Below, piece by piece: positions 52,238 to 61,561 of a stretch of 64,000 nucleotides of DNA. The stretch comes from Xanthomarina arctica. GTDB lineage: Bacteria > Bacteroidota > Bacteroidia > Flavobacteriales > Flavobacteriaceae. Position numbers and translations under genes: made by a program. Location of the stretch: NCBI RefSeq assembly GCF_014638915.1, contig NZ_BMFQ01000003.1, positions 372,001 to 436,000 on the forward strand. Reading direction: 5' to 3'. The first letter of the stretch is position 1, and each line of letters begins with the position of its first letter. The notes beneath the pieces were generated by a model that ran no database searches, had not been told where the DNA came from, and saw only the letters and a list, made by a program, of their open reading frames with translations.

Positions 52238-54670
52238 ATGAAAATACCCTTATTTTACACACTTTTATTTGTTACTTTTTTAGGTTTCGGACAAGATAAT
52301 TTGACTTATCAAAGCCCTCCTGAAAGTATTTTAGAACTTGCTGAAGCTCCTCTTGCACCTAGTATTAGAATGGATAGTAAAGGAAATAATATTGTCTTTT
52401 TATATGGAAGCAATTTTAAAAGTATTGATGAACTTTCTGAAACAGAAATGCGTTTGGGTGGCTTGCGGATCAATCCAATAACAAACATTGGGAGCAGAAC
52501 GCGATATTATATAGATGTAAAAGTAAAAAATGGGAAAGATGCGAAAGAAATAAATATATCTGGACTTCCAGAAAATGGTCGTTTTGCCAATTTTACTTGG
52601 TCGCCAAACCAAGAATACATGGCTTTTACAAACACCATAACTTCTGGAGTTGAACTTTGGGTCTTGGATATAAACAAAGCTCAAGCCTCAAAACTAAGTC
52701 AGCCAAATTTAAATGCCAATATGGGAAATCCGTTTACTTGGTTTAAAGACAGTCATGCTATTTTAGTAACGACTTTACCCGCAAATAGAAAAGCTTTAAT
52801 TGATACCAAAGAAGCCATCCCAACAGGACCAACTATTTCGGTAAGCGAAGCTGGAGTAAAAGCGCAAAACAGAACCTATCAAGATTTGCTTAAAAATGAA
52901 AATGACGAGTATAATTTTGAATTATTAGCACAAGCTGAGTTATATAAATTCAATTTAGATGGCACTTCTACCTTATGGAAAAAAAGTGATATGTATCGCG
53001 ATTTATCCTTTTCCCCAGATGGCAATTATGTTATGATAACTACAATTAACAGACCTTTCTCCTATTTGGTGCCTTATTATAGATTTCCTTCTTCAACAAC
53101 CATCTATAATGTAAATGGTGATTTTGTAAACACCTTTCTTGAAGTTCCTTTAATAGAAGATTTACCTCAAGGTTTTATGGCTGAAAGAACTGGAAAAAGA
53201 GATATAAGCTGGAGAAATGATAAGCCAGCCACTCTAATTTGGGCAGAAGCCTTGGATGGTGGAGATCCTGAAAATGACGTTGCTTTTCGAGATGAAGTAT
53301 TTCAACAAGAAGCACCATTTACTGGAAAAATAAGGTCTCTTTTAAAAACAAAAGACCGTTTTAGATTTATTCAATGGGGAGATGATAATACGGCCCTAGC
53401 ATACGACTATTGGTGGAATACCAGAAACACAAGAACTTATTTGTTCAATCCTTCAAACAATAAACAAGAGCCAAAAGTGGTATTCGATAGAAATTACCAA
53501 GATGTGTATAGCAATCCCGGCAATTTTGTTACAAAAAAGAACCATTTTGACGAATATGTTTTAGACTTAGATAAAAACAACGCTTTTTTAACTGGAGATG
53601 GTTATAGCGATGCTGGAAAATTCCCTTTTATTGATGAAATAAACTTGGAAAATTTAAAGACTACCAGACTATATCAGTCAACATTAACAGAGCAAGTGGA
53701 AGATATTTCCATGGCTTTAAATGCTAATAAAGGCGAATATATAGTTCGAATAGAATCGAAAAATGAATATCCAAATTATTACATACGAAACATTAAGAAA
53801 CGCATCGGATTAATTCCTCTAACACAATTTGAAAATCCGTTTATAAGCATTCAAAATGTTCAAAAGGAAGTTATTAAATACAACCGTGCAGATGGGTTGG
53901 AATTAACAGGCACACTTTATTTACCAACCGATTATGAGGCAGGCAAAAAATACCCCATGATTATGTGGGCTTATCCTGCAGAATTCAAAGACAAAAGTAG
54001 TGCGGGACAAAACACAAAAAGTTCCAATGAATTTACCTATCCTTATTATGGGTCTCCAATTTATTGGGTAACTAGAGGCTATGTTGTTTTAGACGACGCC
54101 TCTTTCCCTATAGTTGGTGAAGGTGACGAGCAACCAAACGATACTTTTATTGTTCAACTGGTTTCCAATGCCAAAGCCGCAATCGATGCTGTTGACACTT
54201 TAGGATATATTGATAGAGATAAAGTTGCTGTTGGCGGACACAGTTATGGCGCATTTATGACAGCGAACTTGTTATCCCACTCCAACCTGTTTGCCGCTGG
54301 AATTGCTAGAAGTGGAGCGTATAATAGAACGTTAACGCCTTTTGGTTTTCAAAGTGAAGAACGAAACTATTGGGAAGCTCCAGAGATTTATTATGAAATG
54401 TCACCATTTATGCATGCCGATACTATGAAAACACCTTTGCTTTTAATTCATGGCGAAGCAGATAATAATTCTGGAACATATCCTTTACAAAGTGAACGTT
54501 ATTTCAATGCCTTAAAAGGCTTAGGAGCGCCAGTTAGATTGGTGATGTTACCGAAAGAGAGTCATGGTTATGCTGCCAAAGAATCTATTTTGCATCTTCT
54601 ATGGGAACAAGATGAATGGCTGGAGACCTATGTAAAAAACAGACCTGAAACATCTGAAATTACAGATTAA
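52238..54670 (+). CDS. Secreted S9-family prolyl-oligopeptidase-like peptidase
   Basis: An 810-residue protein with a signal peptide (ending FGQ, about 19), an N-terminal beta-propeller region (about 40-550, with several SPDG/SPNQ-type blades) and a C-terminal alpha/beta-hydrolase domain. The catalytic triad is S669 in GGHSYGAF, D742 in HGEADNN and H776 in ESHGY. The architecture is closest to S9 aminopeptidases/glutamyl endopeptidases. It should act in the periplasm or outside. The 295-bp region upstream (51943-52237) contains no recognised gene. Confidence 0.93.
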   Translation: MKIPLFYTLLFVTFLGFGQDNLTYQSPPESILELAEAPLAPSIRMDSKGNNIVFLYGSNFKSIDELSETEMRLGGLRINPITNIGSRTRYYIDVKVKNGKDAKEINISGLPENGRFANFTWSPNQEYMAFTNTITSGVELWVLDINKAQASKLSQPNLNANMGNPFTWFKDSHAILVTTLPANRKALIDTKEAIPTGPTISVSEAGVKAQNRTYQDLLKNENDEYNFELLAQAELYKFNLDGTSTLWKKSDMYRDLSFSPDGNYVMITTINRPFSYLVPYYRFPSSTTIYNVNGDFVNTFLEVPLIEDLPQGFMAERTGKRDISWRNDKPATLIWAEALDGGDPENDVAFRDEVFQQEAPFTGKIRSLLKTKDRFRFIQWGDDNTALAYDYWWNTRNTRTYLFNPSNNKQEPKVVFDRNYQDVYSNPGNFVTKKNHFDEYVLDLDKNNAFLTGDGYSDAGKFPFIDEINLENLKTTRLYQSTLTEQVEDISMALNANKGEYIVRIESKNEYPNYYIRNIKKRIGLIPLTQFENPFISIQNVQKEVIKYNRADGLELTGTLYLPTDYEAGKKYPMIMWAYPAEFKDKSSAGQNTKSSNEFTYPYYGSPIYWVTRGYVVLDDASFPIVGEGDEQPNDTFIVQLVSNAKAAIDAVDTLGYIDRDKVAVGGHSYGAFMTANLLSHSNLFAAGIARSGAYNRTLTPFGFQSEERNYWEAPEIYYEMSPFMHADTMKTPLLLIHGEADNNSGTYPLQSERYFNALKGLGAPVRLVMLPKESHGYAAKESILHLLWEQDEWLETYVKNRPETSEITD

Positions 54671-54690
54671 TAATAACATTTATAAAATAT

Positions 54691-54715
54691 AAAAACCACC
54701 TATTTGGTGGTTTTT
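54691..54715 (+). terminator. Terminator of the S9 peptidase gene
   Basis: AAAAACCACC, a short loop and GGTGGTTTTTATATT, 21 bases beyond the stop at 54670. Confidence 0.9.
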
Positions 54716-54739
54716 ATATTTTATAATCATTCCTACTAT

Positions 54740-54905
54740 TTCTGTCATTTCGAATGCAGTGAGACATCTATTATTTATGAAAAGATTATTAAAAAGATTC
54801 CTCCTCATTTCAGCTTCGCTCAATGAACACGTCGGAATGACAAATTTAAATTTTAGAGATTGATTGTTTCCACTTCGACTGCTCAGTGAGACACTCTGAA
54901 TGACA
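54740..54905. repeat. TGTCATTTCG-type composite inverted repeat
   Basis: GTCATTTCGAATGCAGTGAG, GACATCT, AGATTCCTCCTCA, TTCGCTCAATGAAC, then GGAATGACA, followed by a second TTCGACTGCTCAGTGAGACACTCTGAATGACA segment. Related fragments are at 31008, 33724 and 34699. It looks like a dispersed intergenic repeat with inverted ends. Confidence 0.7.
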
Positions 54906-54914
54906 CTTTATATT

Positions 54915-56486
54915 TCAATAAGTCTTTTTAATTTCAATGTAACTCATAGCATGTTCTGAAATAGCTGTTATAGATAAAGACGGGTTCACTCCTGGATTTG
55001 CCGAAATCATCGAGCCATCACACACCAACATGTTTTTGTAACCAAAAACCTTATTGTGTTTATCAATCACACCTTTTGAAGTATCTTCAGCCATTACAGC
55101 TCCTCCAAGAATATGAGCCGTTGTTGGAGTTCCTAACAAAGCATCTGTAAAATTAGCATACGGAATGCCTTTTACTTTTTTTGCCACTTTTTTTCCCAAC
55201 TCCATAGCTTCTGGAATAAAAGCACTTGGTTTAGGACCCGATTCTTTAACGGTTTTCATTTTAGTAAACTTGCCTAATTTAATTTGTAGCGTACTATCCA
55301 AGGTCTGCATAAATAAAAGAATGGTTGTACGTTGGGCATAATTTTTAGAAAAGATAGTTTTAAAGAATCTAGAAGGTGCTTTAAAAAACAAGCCTAGAAT
55401 CCCTAACAATCTGAAAAGTGCAAATTTATTATGAATGGTTGGCATGGTCATAGCTTTCGTAAAACTAGAACCTTCACCATAACGAACTGGTTCCAGATGA
55501 CTATTTTCATCTGTATGTAAAATAGAACCAATAGCTATTCCTTTAGAATAATCTTTTGAGTTTTTGTCTGTAGATGTTATTAATAACAAAGATTCGTTAT
55601 TGGTTCTAATATTTTTACCTACGGCATCAGACAAATTTGGTAATGAAGATGCTTTAAGTTTTAATAATAAGGGAACAGTTCCCACAACACCACCAGAAAA
55701 TATGACACCTTTAGCTGTAACACTTGCTTTGCTATTTCTTCCTATACTCGATTTATAATCTATTTTATAACCCCCAGAACCATCTTTATTTCCTATAACA
55801 GAGACATCAAAAACTTCTTTTTCGGCTATAATTTCAGCACCCAATTGTTGTGCTAAATACAGGTAATTTTTATCTAACGTATTTTTGGCATTGTATCTGC
55901 AACCTGTCATACAAGCACCACAAAACACACAACCCGTTCTATCTGGCCCTTTTCCATTAAAATAGGGATCTGGAACTTTTTTACCAGCTTCCCCAAAATA
56001 TACAGCCACTTTAGTTGCTTCAAAGTGGGCTTCTTTTCCAATATCTTTGGCTAAATCTTTTATTAGTAAATCTGATTCGTAAAGTTTCGGATTGGTAGCT
56101 GCTCCCAACATTTTATGAGCAGTGGAATAAAAAGGTTTCAAATCGCTTTCCCAATCACTTAAACTTGCCCAACTTCCAGTCTTAAAAAAATCTGTTTTAG
56201 GAATAGGCAAAGTATTCGCATAGGTTAGAGAACCACCTCCTACTCCAACCCCAGAAAGCACGGTGACGTGATTTAAAAAAGTCATTTTAAAAATGCCATG
56301 GAGATTTGCTCTAGGCTCCCAAAGCCATTTTTTTAAATTCCAATTGGTTTTTGGGAAGTCTTTGTCTTTAAACCACTTTCCTTTTTCAATAACAAGTACC
56401 TTATATCCTTTTTCAGAAAGTCGCAATGCAGATACAGAGCCTCCAAAACCACTTCCAATAATCACATAATCGTAGTCTAAATTCAC
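54915..56486 (-). CDS. GMC-family FAD oxidoreductase with a ferredoxin-like cysteine cluster
   Basis: A 523-residue flavoprotein. The FAD-binding motif is YVIIGSGFGGSVSALRL (7-23), with SGVGVGGGSLTYA (about 78-90) as the second GMC motif, and the closing GANPSLT-like NPGVNPSLSITAISEH. Residues C186, C189, C192 and C196 (GCVFCGACMTGCRYNAKN) form a CX2CX2CX3C cluster also known from cholesterol-oxidase-type members. Whether it binds iron-sulfur is unproven. It probably oxidises an alcohol or sterol-like substrate. A -7-like TATCTTTA is at about 56510. Confidence 0.9.
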   Translation of the reverse strand: MNLDYDYVIIGSGFGGSVSALRLSEKGYKVLVIEKGKWFKDKDFPKTNWNLKKWLWEPRANLHGIFKMTFLNHVTVLSGVGVGGGSLTYANTLPIPKTDFFKTGSWASLSDWESDLKPFYSTAHKMLGAATNPKLYESDLLIKDLAKDIGKEAHFEATKVAVYFGEAGKKVPDPYFNGKGPDRTGCVFCGACMTGCRYNAKNTLDKNYLYLAQQLGAEIIAEKEVFDVSVIGNKDGSGGYKIDYKSSIGRNSKASVTAKGVIFSGGVVGTVPLLLKLKASSLPNLSDAVGKNIRTNNESLLLITSTDKNSKDYSKGIAIGSILHTDENSHLEPVRYGEGSSFTKAMTMPTIHNKFALFRLLGILGLFFKAPSRFFKTIFSKNYAQRTTILLFMQTLDSTLQIKLGKFTKMKTVKESGPKPSAFIPEAMELGKKVAKKVKGIPYANFTDALLGTPTTAHILGGAVMAEDTSKGVIDKHNKVFGYKNMLVCDGSMISANPGVNPSLSITAISEHAMSYIEIKKTY

Positions 56487-56602
56487 AAGAGATTGTTTTT
56501 TAATGCTACTAAAGATATAACAATAGCTTTAGTATTTTCAAATAGTAGGGATAAGAAATTTCAAGTTCCAAAACCAAAAATCTCAAATATCCAATCTGAA
56601 AG

Positions 56603-56643
56603 TGTCACTTTGTCACTTTTCAAACCTTGGCATTTTTGTTGAC
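56603..56643 (+). promoter_or_regulatory. Candidate sigma-54-like promoter of htpG
   Basis: Two direct TGTCACTT units (56603-56610, 56611-56618) precede TTGGCATTTTTGTTGAC (56627-56643). The latter resembles the -24/-12 pattern TGGCAC-N5-TTGC (TGGCAT-TTTTG-TTGA), with mismatches at the last base of each half. The site lies 70 bases before the htpG ATG. Confidence 0.4.
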
Positions 56644-56675
56644 TATTAGTTAAAAGTAAAACTAAGTCTAAACAG

Positions 56676-56695
56676 ATTCCTGCTTTCGCAGGAAT
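56676..56695. repeat. ATTCCTGC/GCAGGAAT palindrome in the htpG leader
   Basis: The same palindrome as at 24006-24025, with a TTTC loop. It ends 17 bases before the htpG start, so it lies in the 5' leader and could fold there. Confidence 0.85.
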
Positions 56696-56712
56696 ATAAA
56701 TAAAATAAATTT

Positions 56713-58623
56713 ATGGCAAAAGGAAATATTAATGTTTCAGTTGAAAACATTTTCCCATTAATCAAAAAGTTTTTATACAGTGACCACGAAATCTTTTTAC
56801 GTGAGTTAATAAGTAATGCTACAGATGCAACTTTAAAACTAAAACATTTAACAAGTATTGGAGAAGCTACTGTAGAATATGGCAACCCAAAAATTGAAAT
56901 TAAAATCGACAAAGAAGGTAAAAAACTTCATATTATCGATCAAGGTTTAGGGATGACAGGTGAAGAAGTTGAGAAGTATATCAATCAGATTGCTTTTTCA
57001 GGTGCTGAAGAATTTTTAGACAAGTATAAAGATTCTGGAAAAGATTCTGGAATTATTGGGCATTTTGGTCTTGGTTTTTATTCAGCTTTTATGGTTGCTG
57101 AAAAAGTAGACATCATTACCAAATCTTTTAAAGACGAACCTGCAGTTATCTGGACTTGCGATGGTAGCCCAGAATTCACTTTAGAACCTCACGATAAAAC
57201 TGATAGAGGAACAGAAATCGTTCTTCATATAGCAGAAGACTCTACTGAGTTTTTAGCAGAAGCACGTATTAACGAGCTACTTTCTAAGTATAACAAGTTT
57301 ATGCCTATTCCAATTAAATTTGGAACTAAGGAAGTGAATGATCCTGATCATACACCTGCAACTATAAAAGATGCTGAAGGTAAAGAAACTAAAGAGCCTC
57401 AGAAAAAAATAACTGTAGACAACATTATCAACAATCCTAATCCAGCTTGGACCAAACAACCAGCAGATTTAAAAGATGAAGACTATAAAAGTTTCTACAG
57501 AGAATTGTATCCTACACAATTTGAAGAGCCTTTATTCCACATTCATTTAAATGTTGATTATCCGTTTAATCTTACAGGAATCTTGTATTTCCCTAAGATG
57601 ACGAACGATTTAAACATGCAGAAGGATAAAATCCAATTATACCAAAATCAGGTTTATGTAACGGATAATGTGGAAGGAATTGTACCAGAATTTTTAACCA
57701 TGTTACGTGGTGTTATCGATTCTCCAGACATTCCTTTAAATGTATCTAGAAGTTATTTACAAGCTGATGGCGCTGTAAAAAAGATTTCTACTTACATTAC
57801 TAGAAAAGTTGCAGATAAATTAAAATCTTTATTCAATGAGAACAGAGAAGATTTTGAAGCTAAATGGAATGATATTAAAATAGTGATTGAATACGGCATG
57901 CTTTCAGAAGATAAATTCTTTGAAAAAGCAGATGCGTTTGCATTGTATCCAACGGTTGATGGTAAATATTATACCTACGACGAGCTTTTTAATAAAGTAA
58001 AAGCAAATCAAACAGATAAAGACGGGAAATTAGTGCTTCTATATGCGTCTAACCACGATGCACAACACAGTTATATCGAGGCAGCAACTGCTAAAGGTTA
58101 TGAAGTCTTATTATTAGACTCTCCAATTATCAGTCATTTAATGCAAAAATTAGAGTCTACTAAAGAGAACATCACATTTACGCGTGTTGATTCTGATCAT
58201 GTAGATAATTTAATCAAGAAAGACGAAACTAAGATTTCTAAATTATCTGAAGAGCAACAAAAAGAATTGGAAGACATTCTAAAAGAAGTGATTCCTGCTG
58301 AAAAATTCTCAGTGCAATTAGAATCTATGGACAGTACTGCAACACCTTTTATGATTACGCAACCAGAATTTATGCGTAGAATGAAAGAAATGCAACAAAC
58401 TGGCGGTGGCGGTATGTTTGGAATGGGTAACATGCCAGACATGTACAACTTAGTTGTAAATACAAATTCGGAATTGGTTAATGAGATCTTAACTACTAAA
58501 ACGAAGAAAAAACAAGAACGTTTAATTACGCAAAGTTTAGATTTAGCCAGATTGTCCCAAGGCCTACTTAAAGGTGAAGAATTAACAAACTTCATTAAAC
58601 GTAGCTACGAGATGATAAAGTAA
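56713..58623 (+). CDS. htpG: Molecular chaperone HtpG (Hsp90)
   Basis: A 636-residue Hsp90. The N-terminal GHKL ATPase has SNATDATLKL (E30/N35 region), IDQGLGMT and GHFGLGFYSAFMV; the middle domain has NVSRSYLQ and the catalytic arginine region; the C-terminal dimerisation domain ends with TNFIKRSYEMIK. A Gly/Met-rich loop (TGGGGMFGMGNM, about 558-569) occurs near the C-terminus. It should assist folding under heat or other stress, which fits the non-standard upstream element. The gene is monocistronic and ends before a terminator. Confidence 0.97.
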   Translation: MAKGNINVSVENIFPLIKKFLYSDHEIFLRELISNATDATLKLKHLTSIGEATVEYGNPKIEIKIDKEGKKLHIIDQGLGMTGEEVEKYINQIAFSGAEEFLDKYKDSGKDSGIIGHFGLGFYSAFMVAEKVDIITKSFKDEPAVIWTCDGSPEFTLEPHDKTDRGTEIVLHIAEDSTEFLAEARINELLSKYNKFMPIPIKFGTKEVNDPDHTPATIKDAEGKETKEPQKKITVDNIINNPNPAWTKQPADLKDEDYKSFYRELYPTQFEEPLFHIHLNVDYPFNLTGILYFPKMTNDLNMQKDKIQLYQNQVYVTDNVEGIVPEFLTMLRGVIDSPDIPLNVSRSYLQADGAVKKISTYITRKVADKLKSLFNENREDFEAKWNDIKIVIEYGMLSEDKFFEKADAFALYPTVDGKYYTYDELFNKVKANQTDKDGKLVLLYASNHDAQHSYIEAATAKGYEVLLLDSPIISHLMQKLESTKENITFTRVDSDHVDNLIKKDETKISKLSEEQQKELEDILKEVIPAEKFSVQLESMDSTATPFMITQPEFMRRMKEMQQTGGGGMFGMGNMPDMYNLVVNTNSELVNEILTTKTKKKQERLITQSLDLARLSQGLLKGEELTNFIKRSYEMIK

Positions 58624-58675
58624 TCAGTTTATTCAAAACGAGGTTGCTTTATTAAACTAGCAATGAGATATAAAT

Positions 58676-58706
58676 AAAAACCACTTCAATTATGAAGTGG
58701 TTTTTT
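58676..58706 (+). terminator. Terminator of htpG
   Basis: AAAAACCACTTCA, ATTA loop, TGAAGTGGTTTTTT, 53 bases beyond the stop. Confidence 0.92.
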
Positions 58707-58757
58707 AGTTAAAAAAAACTAATTTTACTTAAAATCATTCCTTGCAATAATTGAAAA

Positions 58758-59735
58758 ATGAAAAAAGTTTTTAAAATAATTATTTTTAGTCTTGCATCTT
58801 TATTACTCCTTTGTGCACTGTTTTTCTTTTGGGCGTCTTCGCCAACATTATCTGTAGAAAACTATAATAAAATAACAATCAACAATTTTAAACAAACAAT
58901 TAATAACGATTCAATTTACAGTATTATAACTTATAATATTGGTTATTTAAGTGGCATGACTAATAATCTAGCTATTGCAAAACCAAAATCATTATTTGAT
59001 AACAACCTTGAAAAAGTCATATCAGAATTTAAAACCCTAAATCCAGATTTTATTGCCTTACAAGAAATTGATTATGATGCTTCGAGATCTTATCATGTAA
59101 ATCAACAAACCGAAATTGCTTCTTTAGGTTATAATTATGTTGCTGAAGCTGTAAATTGGGATGACACCTATGTACCTTACCCATATTGGCCTCCTTCTGT
59201 GCACTTTGGGAAAACGGTTTCTGGTCAATCCATATTAAGCAAATATCCAATTGAAAATCAGGAATGTATTGTTTTAGAACGTGTTAATAATGCGCCATTC
59301 TATCGTGATGCGCTATATCCAGAACGTTTGGCACAAATTGCAATAATAAAGATTGAAAACAAAAACGTTATTTTAATAAACGTACATCTTGAAGCTTTTG
59401 ATAAAGCTACTAGAGAAAAACAATTTGCTACTGTATTGGAATTATTTACAAAATATGCTGCAAATTACCCAACCATTTTATTAGGGGATTTTAATAGCGA
59501 TCCCAAATACACCAATGCAGCCGTAACAGACATCTTAAATTCAGAAACCATTGGAAATGCCGCTTACAGTGCTACTCAATACGACAAGACTTACAATTCT
59601 ATAAATCCAGATGTGCGAATAGATTATATTTTTTACTCTAAAAACTCCATTGAATATATTGATGGAAAAGTACTAAACCAATTTGAGCAAGCTTCAGATC
59701 ATTTACCTGTAGAAATGCGTTTTAAATTAAAGTAG
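58758..59735 (+). CDS. Endonuclease/exonuclease/phosphatase-family protein
   Basis: A 325-residue protein with an N-terminal membrane segment or signal (IIIFSLASLLLLCALFFFWA, about 7-26) followed by an EEP domain: ITYNIGYLSG, the metal ligand E in FIALQEIDYD (about 103), NVHLEAFD, LLGDFNSDP (D and N, about 244-252) and the catalytic SDHLPVEM at the end. It could be an extracellular nuclease or a phospholipase/phosphatase; the substrate is not predictable. Confidence 0.9.
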   Translation: MKKVFKIIIFSLASLLLLCALFFFWASSPTLSVENYNKITINNFKQTINNDSIYSIITYNIGYLSGMTNNLAIAKPKSLFDNNLEKVISEFKTLNPDFIALQEIDYDASRSYHVNQQTEIASLGYNYVAEAVNWDDTYVPYPYWPPSVHFGKTVSGQSILSKYPIENQECIVLERVNNAPFYRDALYPERLAQIAIIKIENKNVILINVHLEAFDKATREKQFATVLELFTKYAANYPTILLGDFNSDPKYTNAAVTDILNSETIGNAAYSATQYDKTYNSINPDVRIDYIFYSKNSIEYIDGKVLNQFEQASDHLPVEMRFKLK

Positions 59736-59838
59736 ATTATATAAAAGGCTCTTCATAATAAAAAAAAATAAGAGCACCCAAACCACTTTGGTGCAGACAA
59801 AATGGTTCTTTAGCAGAAAAAAAACTAAGCAAAACTCT

Positions 59839-60246
59839 TTATTCTCGAGGCACTTCTTCTTTATTCATCATCTTTCTTTTCCTAATCGCCCAAACCGCCG
59901 TTGCAGGAATAATCATTAAAGTTGGAATGGTAGAAGCTAATGGTTTTGGAGTACCTTTTAAAAGATGCATGCCATAAGTAAGAATGAGTGTTGTTACCGT
60001 TGGAATTAGAACAGCGGCTACAATTGCAAAGTTGCGTTTTTTAATATGTATGGCAATATATTCACAACCTTTCATTAAAAAACCACCAAATAAAAAGGTA
60101 TAAGTTCCTTGCTTTAAAGCAGCAGTAAGAGATTCTAAAACTAGATTAGTTGAAAAATAGTTTATAGCAAAAACAGTTGTTCCCATAAACAGGGCGCCCG
60201 CAATTCCTATTTTAAAATCGAAATATGTATTTAAATTGAATTTCAT
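59839..60246 (-). CDS. Four-helix membrane protein of unknown function
   Basis: A 135-residue protein with four hydrophobic segments (about 12-32, 45-67, 75-97, 103-122) and a basic C-terminus (IRKRKMMNKEEVPRE). I do not recognise a domain. Its start (ATG 60246) is preceded by an AT-rich region and a hairpin at 60296-60336. The strand and composition match the neighbours. Confidence 0.7.
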   Translation of the reverse strand: MKFNLNTYFDFKIGIAGALFMGTTVFAINYFSTNLVLESLTAALKQGTYTFLFGGFLMKGCEYIAIHIKKRNFAIVAAVLIPTVTTLILTYGMHLLKGTPKPLASTIPTLMIIPATAVWAIRKRKMMNKEEVPRE

Positions 60247-60295
60247 ATGCTTTAAGAAGCTAGAAATATCGGAATTTAATAATAACTATGAAACG

Positions 60296-60336
60296 AAATG
60301 ACTGTCTTTAATCATCAAAATTAAAAGACAGTCATT
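60296..60336. terminator. Hairpin between yitT-like gene and the 60246 gene
   Basis: AAATGACTGTCTTTAAT, a short loop and ATTAAAAGACAGTCATTT. It lies just beyond the YitT-family stop and probably ends its transcript, although the T-run is on the plus side. Confidence 0.65.
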
Positions 60337-60388
60337 TTATTTTATATATGAATTTGGATAATTACCACTTGAAACAAAGTTGCTCAAA

Positions 60389-61246
60389 TTAGGACAATTC
60401 ATTATTAGATTCTAAAACTGTAATAGTTGCAGTTGGATCAATTTTATAAATCATATCACGAACAGTTTCCAATTTCTTAGTATTTCGTGTTATTAAAATA
60501 AGTTTGCCGTTGTTTTCATAGTGTATCAGTTTTAAAATACCATCTGTATGCTTTTTGTTTTCAAGAATAGATTCTTGAATCAACAGATTTTTAGATGAAA
60601 ACACCAATAATGTCATATTTTTCAAAGACTTCTTCATATAGTATTCAATGGTCTTACTAATGGCTATAATAGCAATAATACTGTAAGCTGCCATGGTAAA
60701 ATCTTCAAAGACTAGGATTCCAAAAAAGATAACAATACCATCAATTATAAGAATTAATTGGTTGTAAGGTAATTTTATTTTTGTAGCTAAAATTCTTACC
60801 AGGATATCATTTCCACCAGTTGTTGCTCCTGCATTCATAACAATAGAAACAGCCAAGCCAATAATGACCCCACCAAATATTGAAGAAACCAATGCGTCTT
60901 CGACATAGATTCTATTTTTCAATAAAGCTGAAAACACATCTATATAAAAAGACACCAGAACCATAGAGAAAGCTGTTTTTATACCCGTTTTTAAACCCAA
61001 GACTTTAGTTCCCCATAAAAGCAACGGTATATTTACCAACAAGGCTAGAAGCCCTATGGATAAGCCCGTTAGTTTATTTGCGACAATACTTAGGCCTAAA
61101 ACACCTCCAGGAACAATGTTATGCGGAATAATAAAAATAACATATGCGATGGCTAATAGCACAGAACCACCAAAAACCCATGTATAGCTTTTAAGTTCTT
61201 TAAGGACAATCTCTTTTTTTAATATGAGTGTTAATTTGTTTTTCAT
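60389..61246 (-). CDS. YitT-family membrane protein (DUF161/DUF2179)
   Basis: A 285-residue protein. Five or six helices (about 22-190; motifs VPGGVLGLSIVANKLTGLSIGLL and GATTGGNDILVRIL) form the YitT core, and the C-terminal DUF2179 domain (about 205-280) ends TRNTKKLETVRDMIYKIDPTATITV. Function unknown; a transport role is suspected. I place the start at ATG 61246; a TTG four codons upstream would fall at the foot of the terminator hairpin. A strong terminator ends 11 bases before this ATG. Confidence 0.9.
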   Translation of the reverse strand: MKNKLTLILKKEIVLKELKSYTWVFGGSVLLAIAYVIFIIPHNIVPGGVLGLSIVANKLTGLSIGLLALLVNIPLLLWGTKVLGLKTGIKTAFSMVLVSFYIDVFSALLKNRIYVEDALVSSIFGGVIIGLAVSIVMNAGATTGGNDILVRILATKIKLPYNQLILIIDGIVIFFGILVFEDFTMAAYSIIAIIAISKTIEYYMKKSLKNMTLLVFSSKNLLIQESILENKKHTDGILKLIHYENNGKLILITRNTKKLETVRDMIYKIDPTATITVLESNNELS

Positions 61247-61256
61247 GATTTCATGC

Positions 61257-61298
61257 AAAAAAAAATTCCTTTGATTATGGTGTTAATCAAAGGAATTT
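61257..61298 (-). terminator. Terminator/attenuator directly upstream of the yitT start
   Basis: On the minus strand, AAATTCCTTTGATTA pairs perfectly (15 bp) across a six-base loop with TAATCAAAGGAATTT and is followed by a run of T (nine As at 61257-61265 on plus). It ends 11 bases before the yitT ATG. No minus-strand gene lies upstream except the candidate small RNA, which has its own terminator. It may attenuate yitT or end a short leader RNA. Confidence 0.75.
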
Positions 61299-61428
61299 AA
61301 AATTATAATTAATTTATTTTATTCTCTTCGATATATAGGGATGTACTTACACATATTTTTACATGTAATTATATTTATCCTACAAATTGATGGCATCTTA
61401 AATGACTTCATTTTTAATGTTTTTGTAT

Positions 61429-61555
61429 AAAAAAAGCGTTCTTACTTTTTAGTAGAACGCTTAAATTTATTATTTAAATATATAGTACGTTCTATGGATT
61501 GGGATTTCCCCAAATCATCTGACACTTACTATGTATATTATTTTTTCTCATCTTG
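61429..61555 (-). ncRNA. Candidate small RNA (about 127 nt, possibly 6S-like)
   Basis: A complete minus-strand transcription unit with no reading frame. The promoter is at 61562-61590. The predicted start is at about 61555. The terminator is AAGCGTTCTAC/GTAAGAACGCTT (61434-61462) followed by seven T. In the middle (61484-61530), AGTAAGT/ACGTACT forms an outer stem with one mismatch, an asymmetric bubble (GTCAGAT/CATAGA) follows, and an inner GATTTGGGG/CCCAATC stem closes. A stem with a large open bubble is the hallmark of 6S RNA, and a flavobacterial 6S family exists, but I cannot confirm membership from sequence alone. Confidence 0.6.
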
Positions 61556-61561
61556 AAGCGA

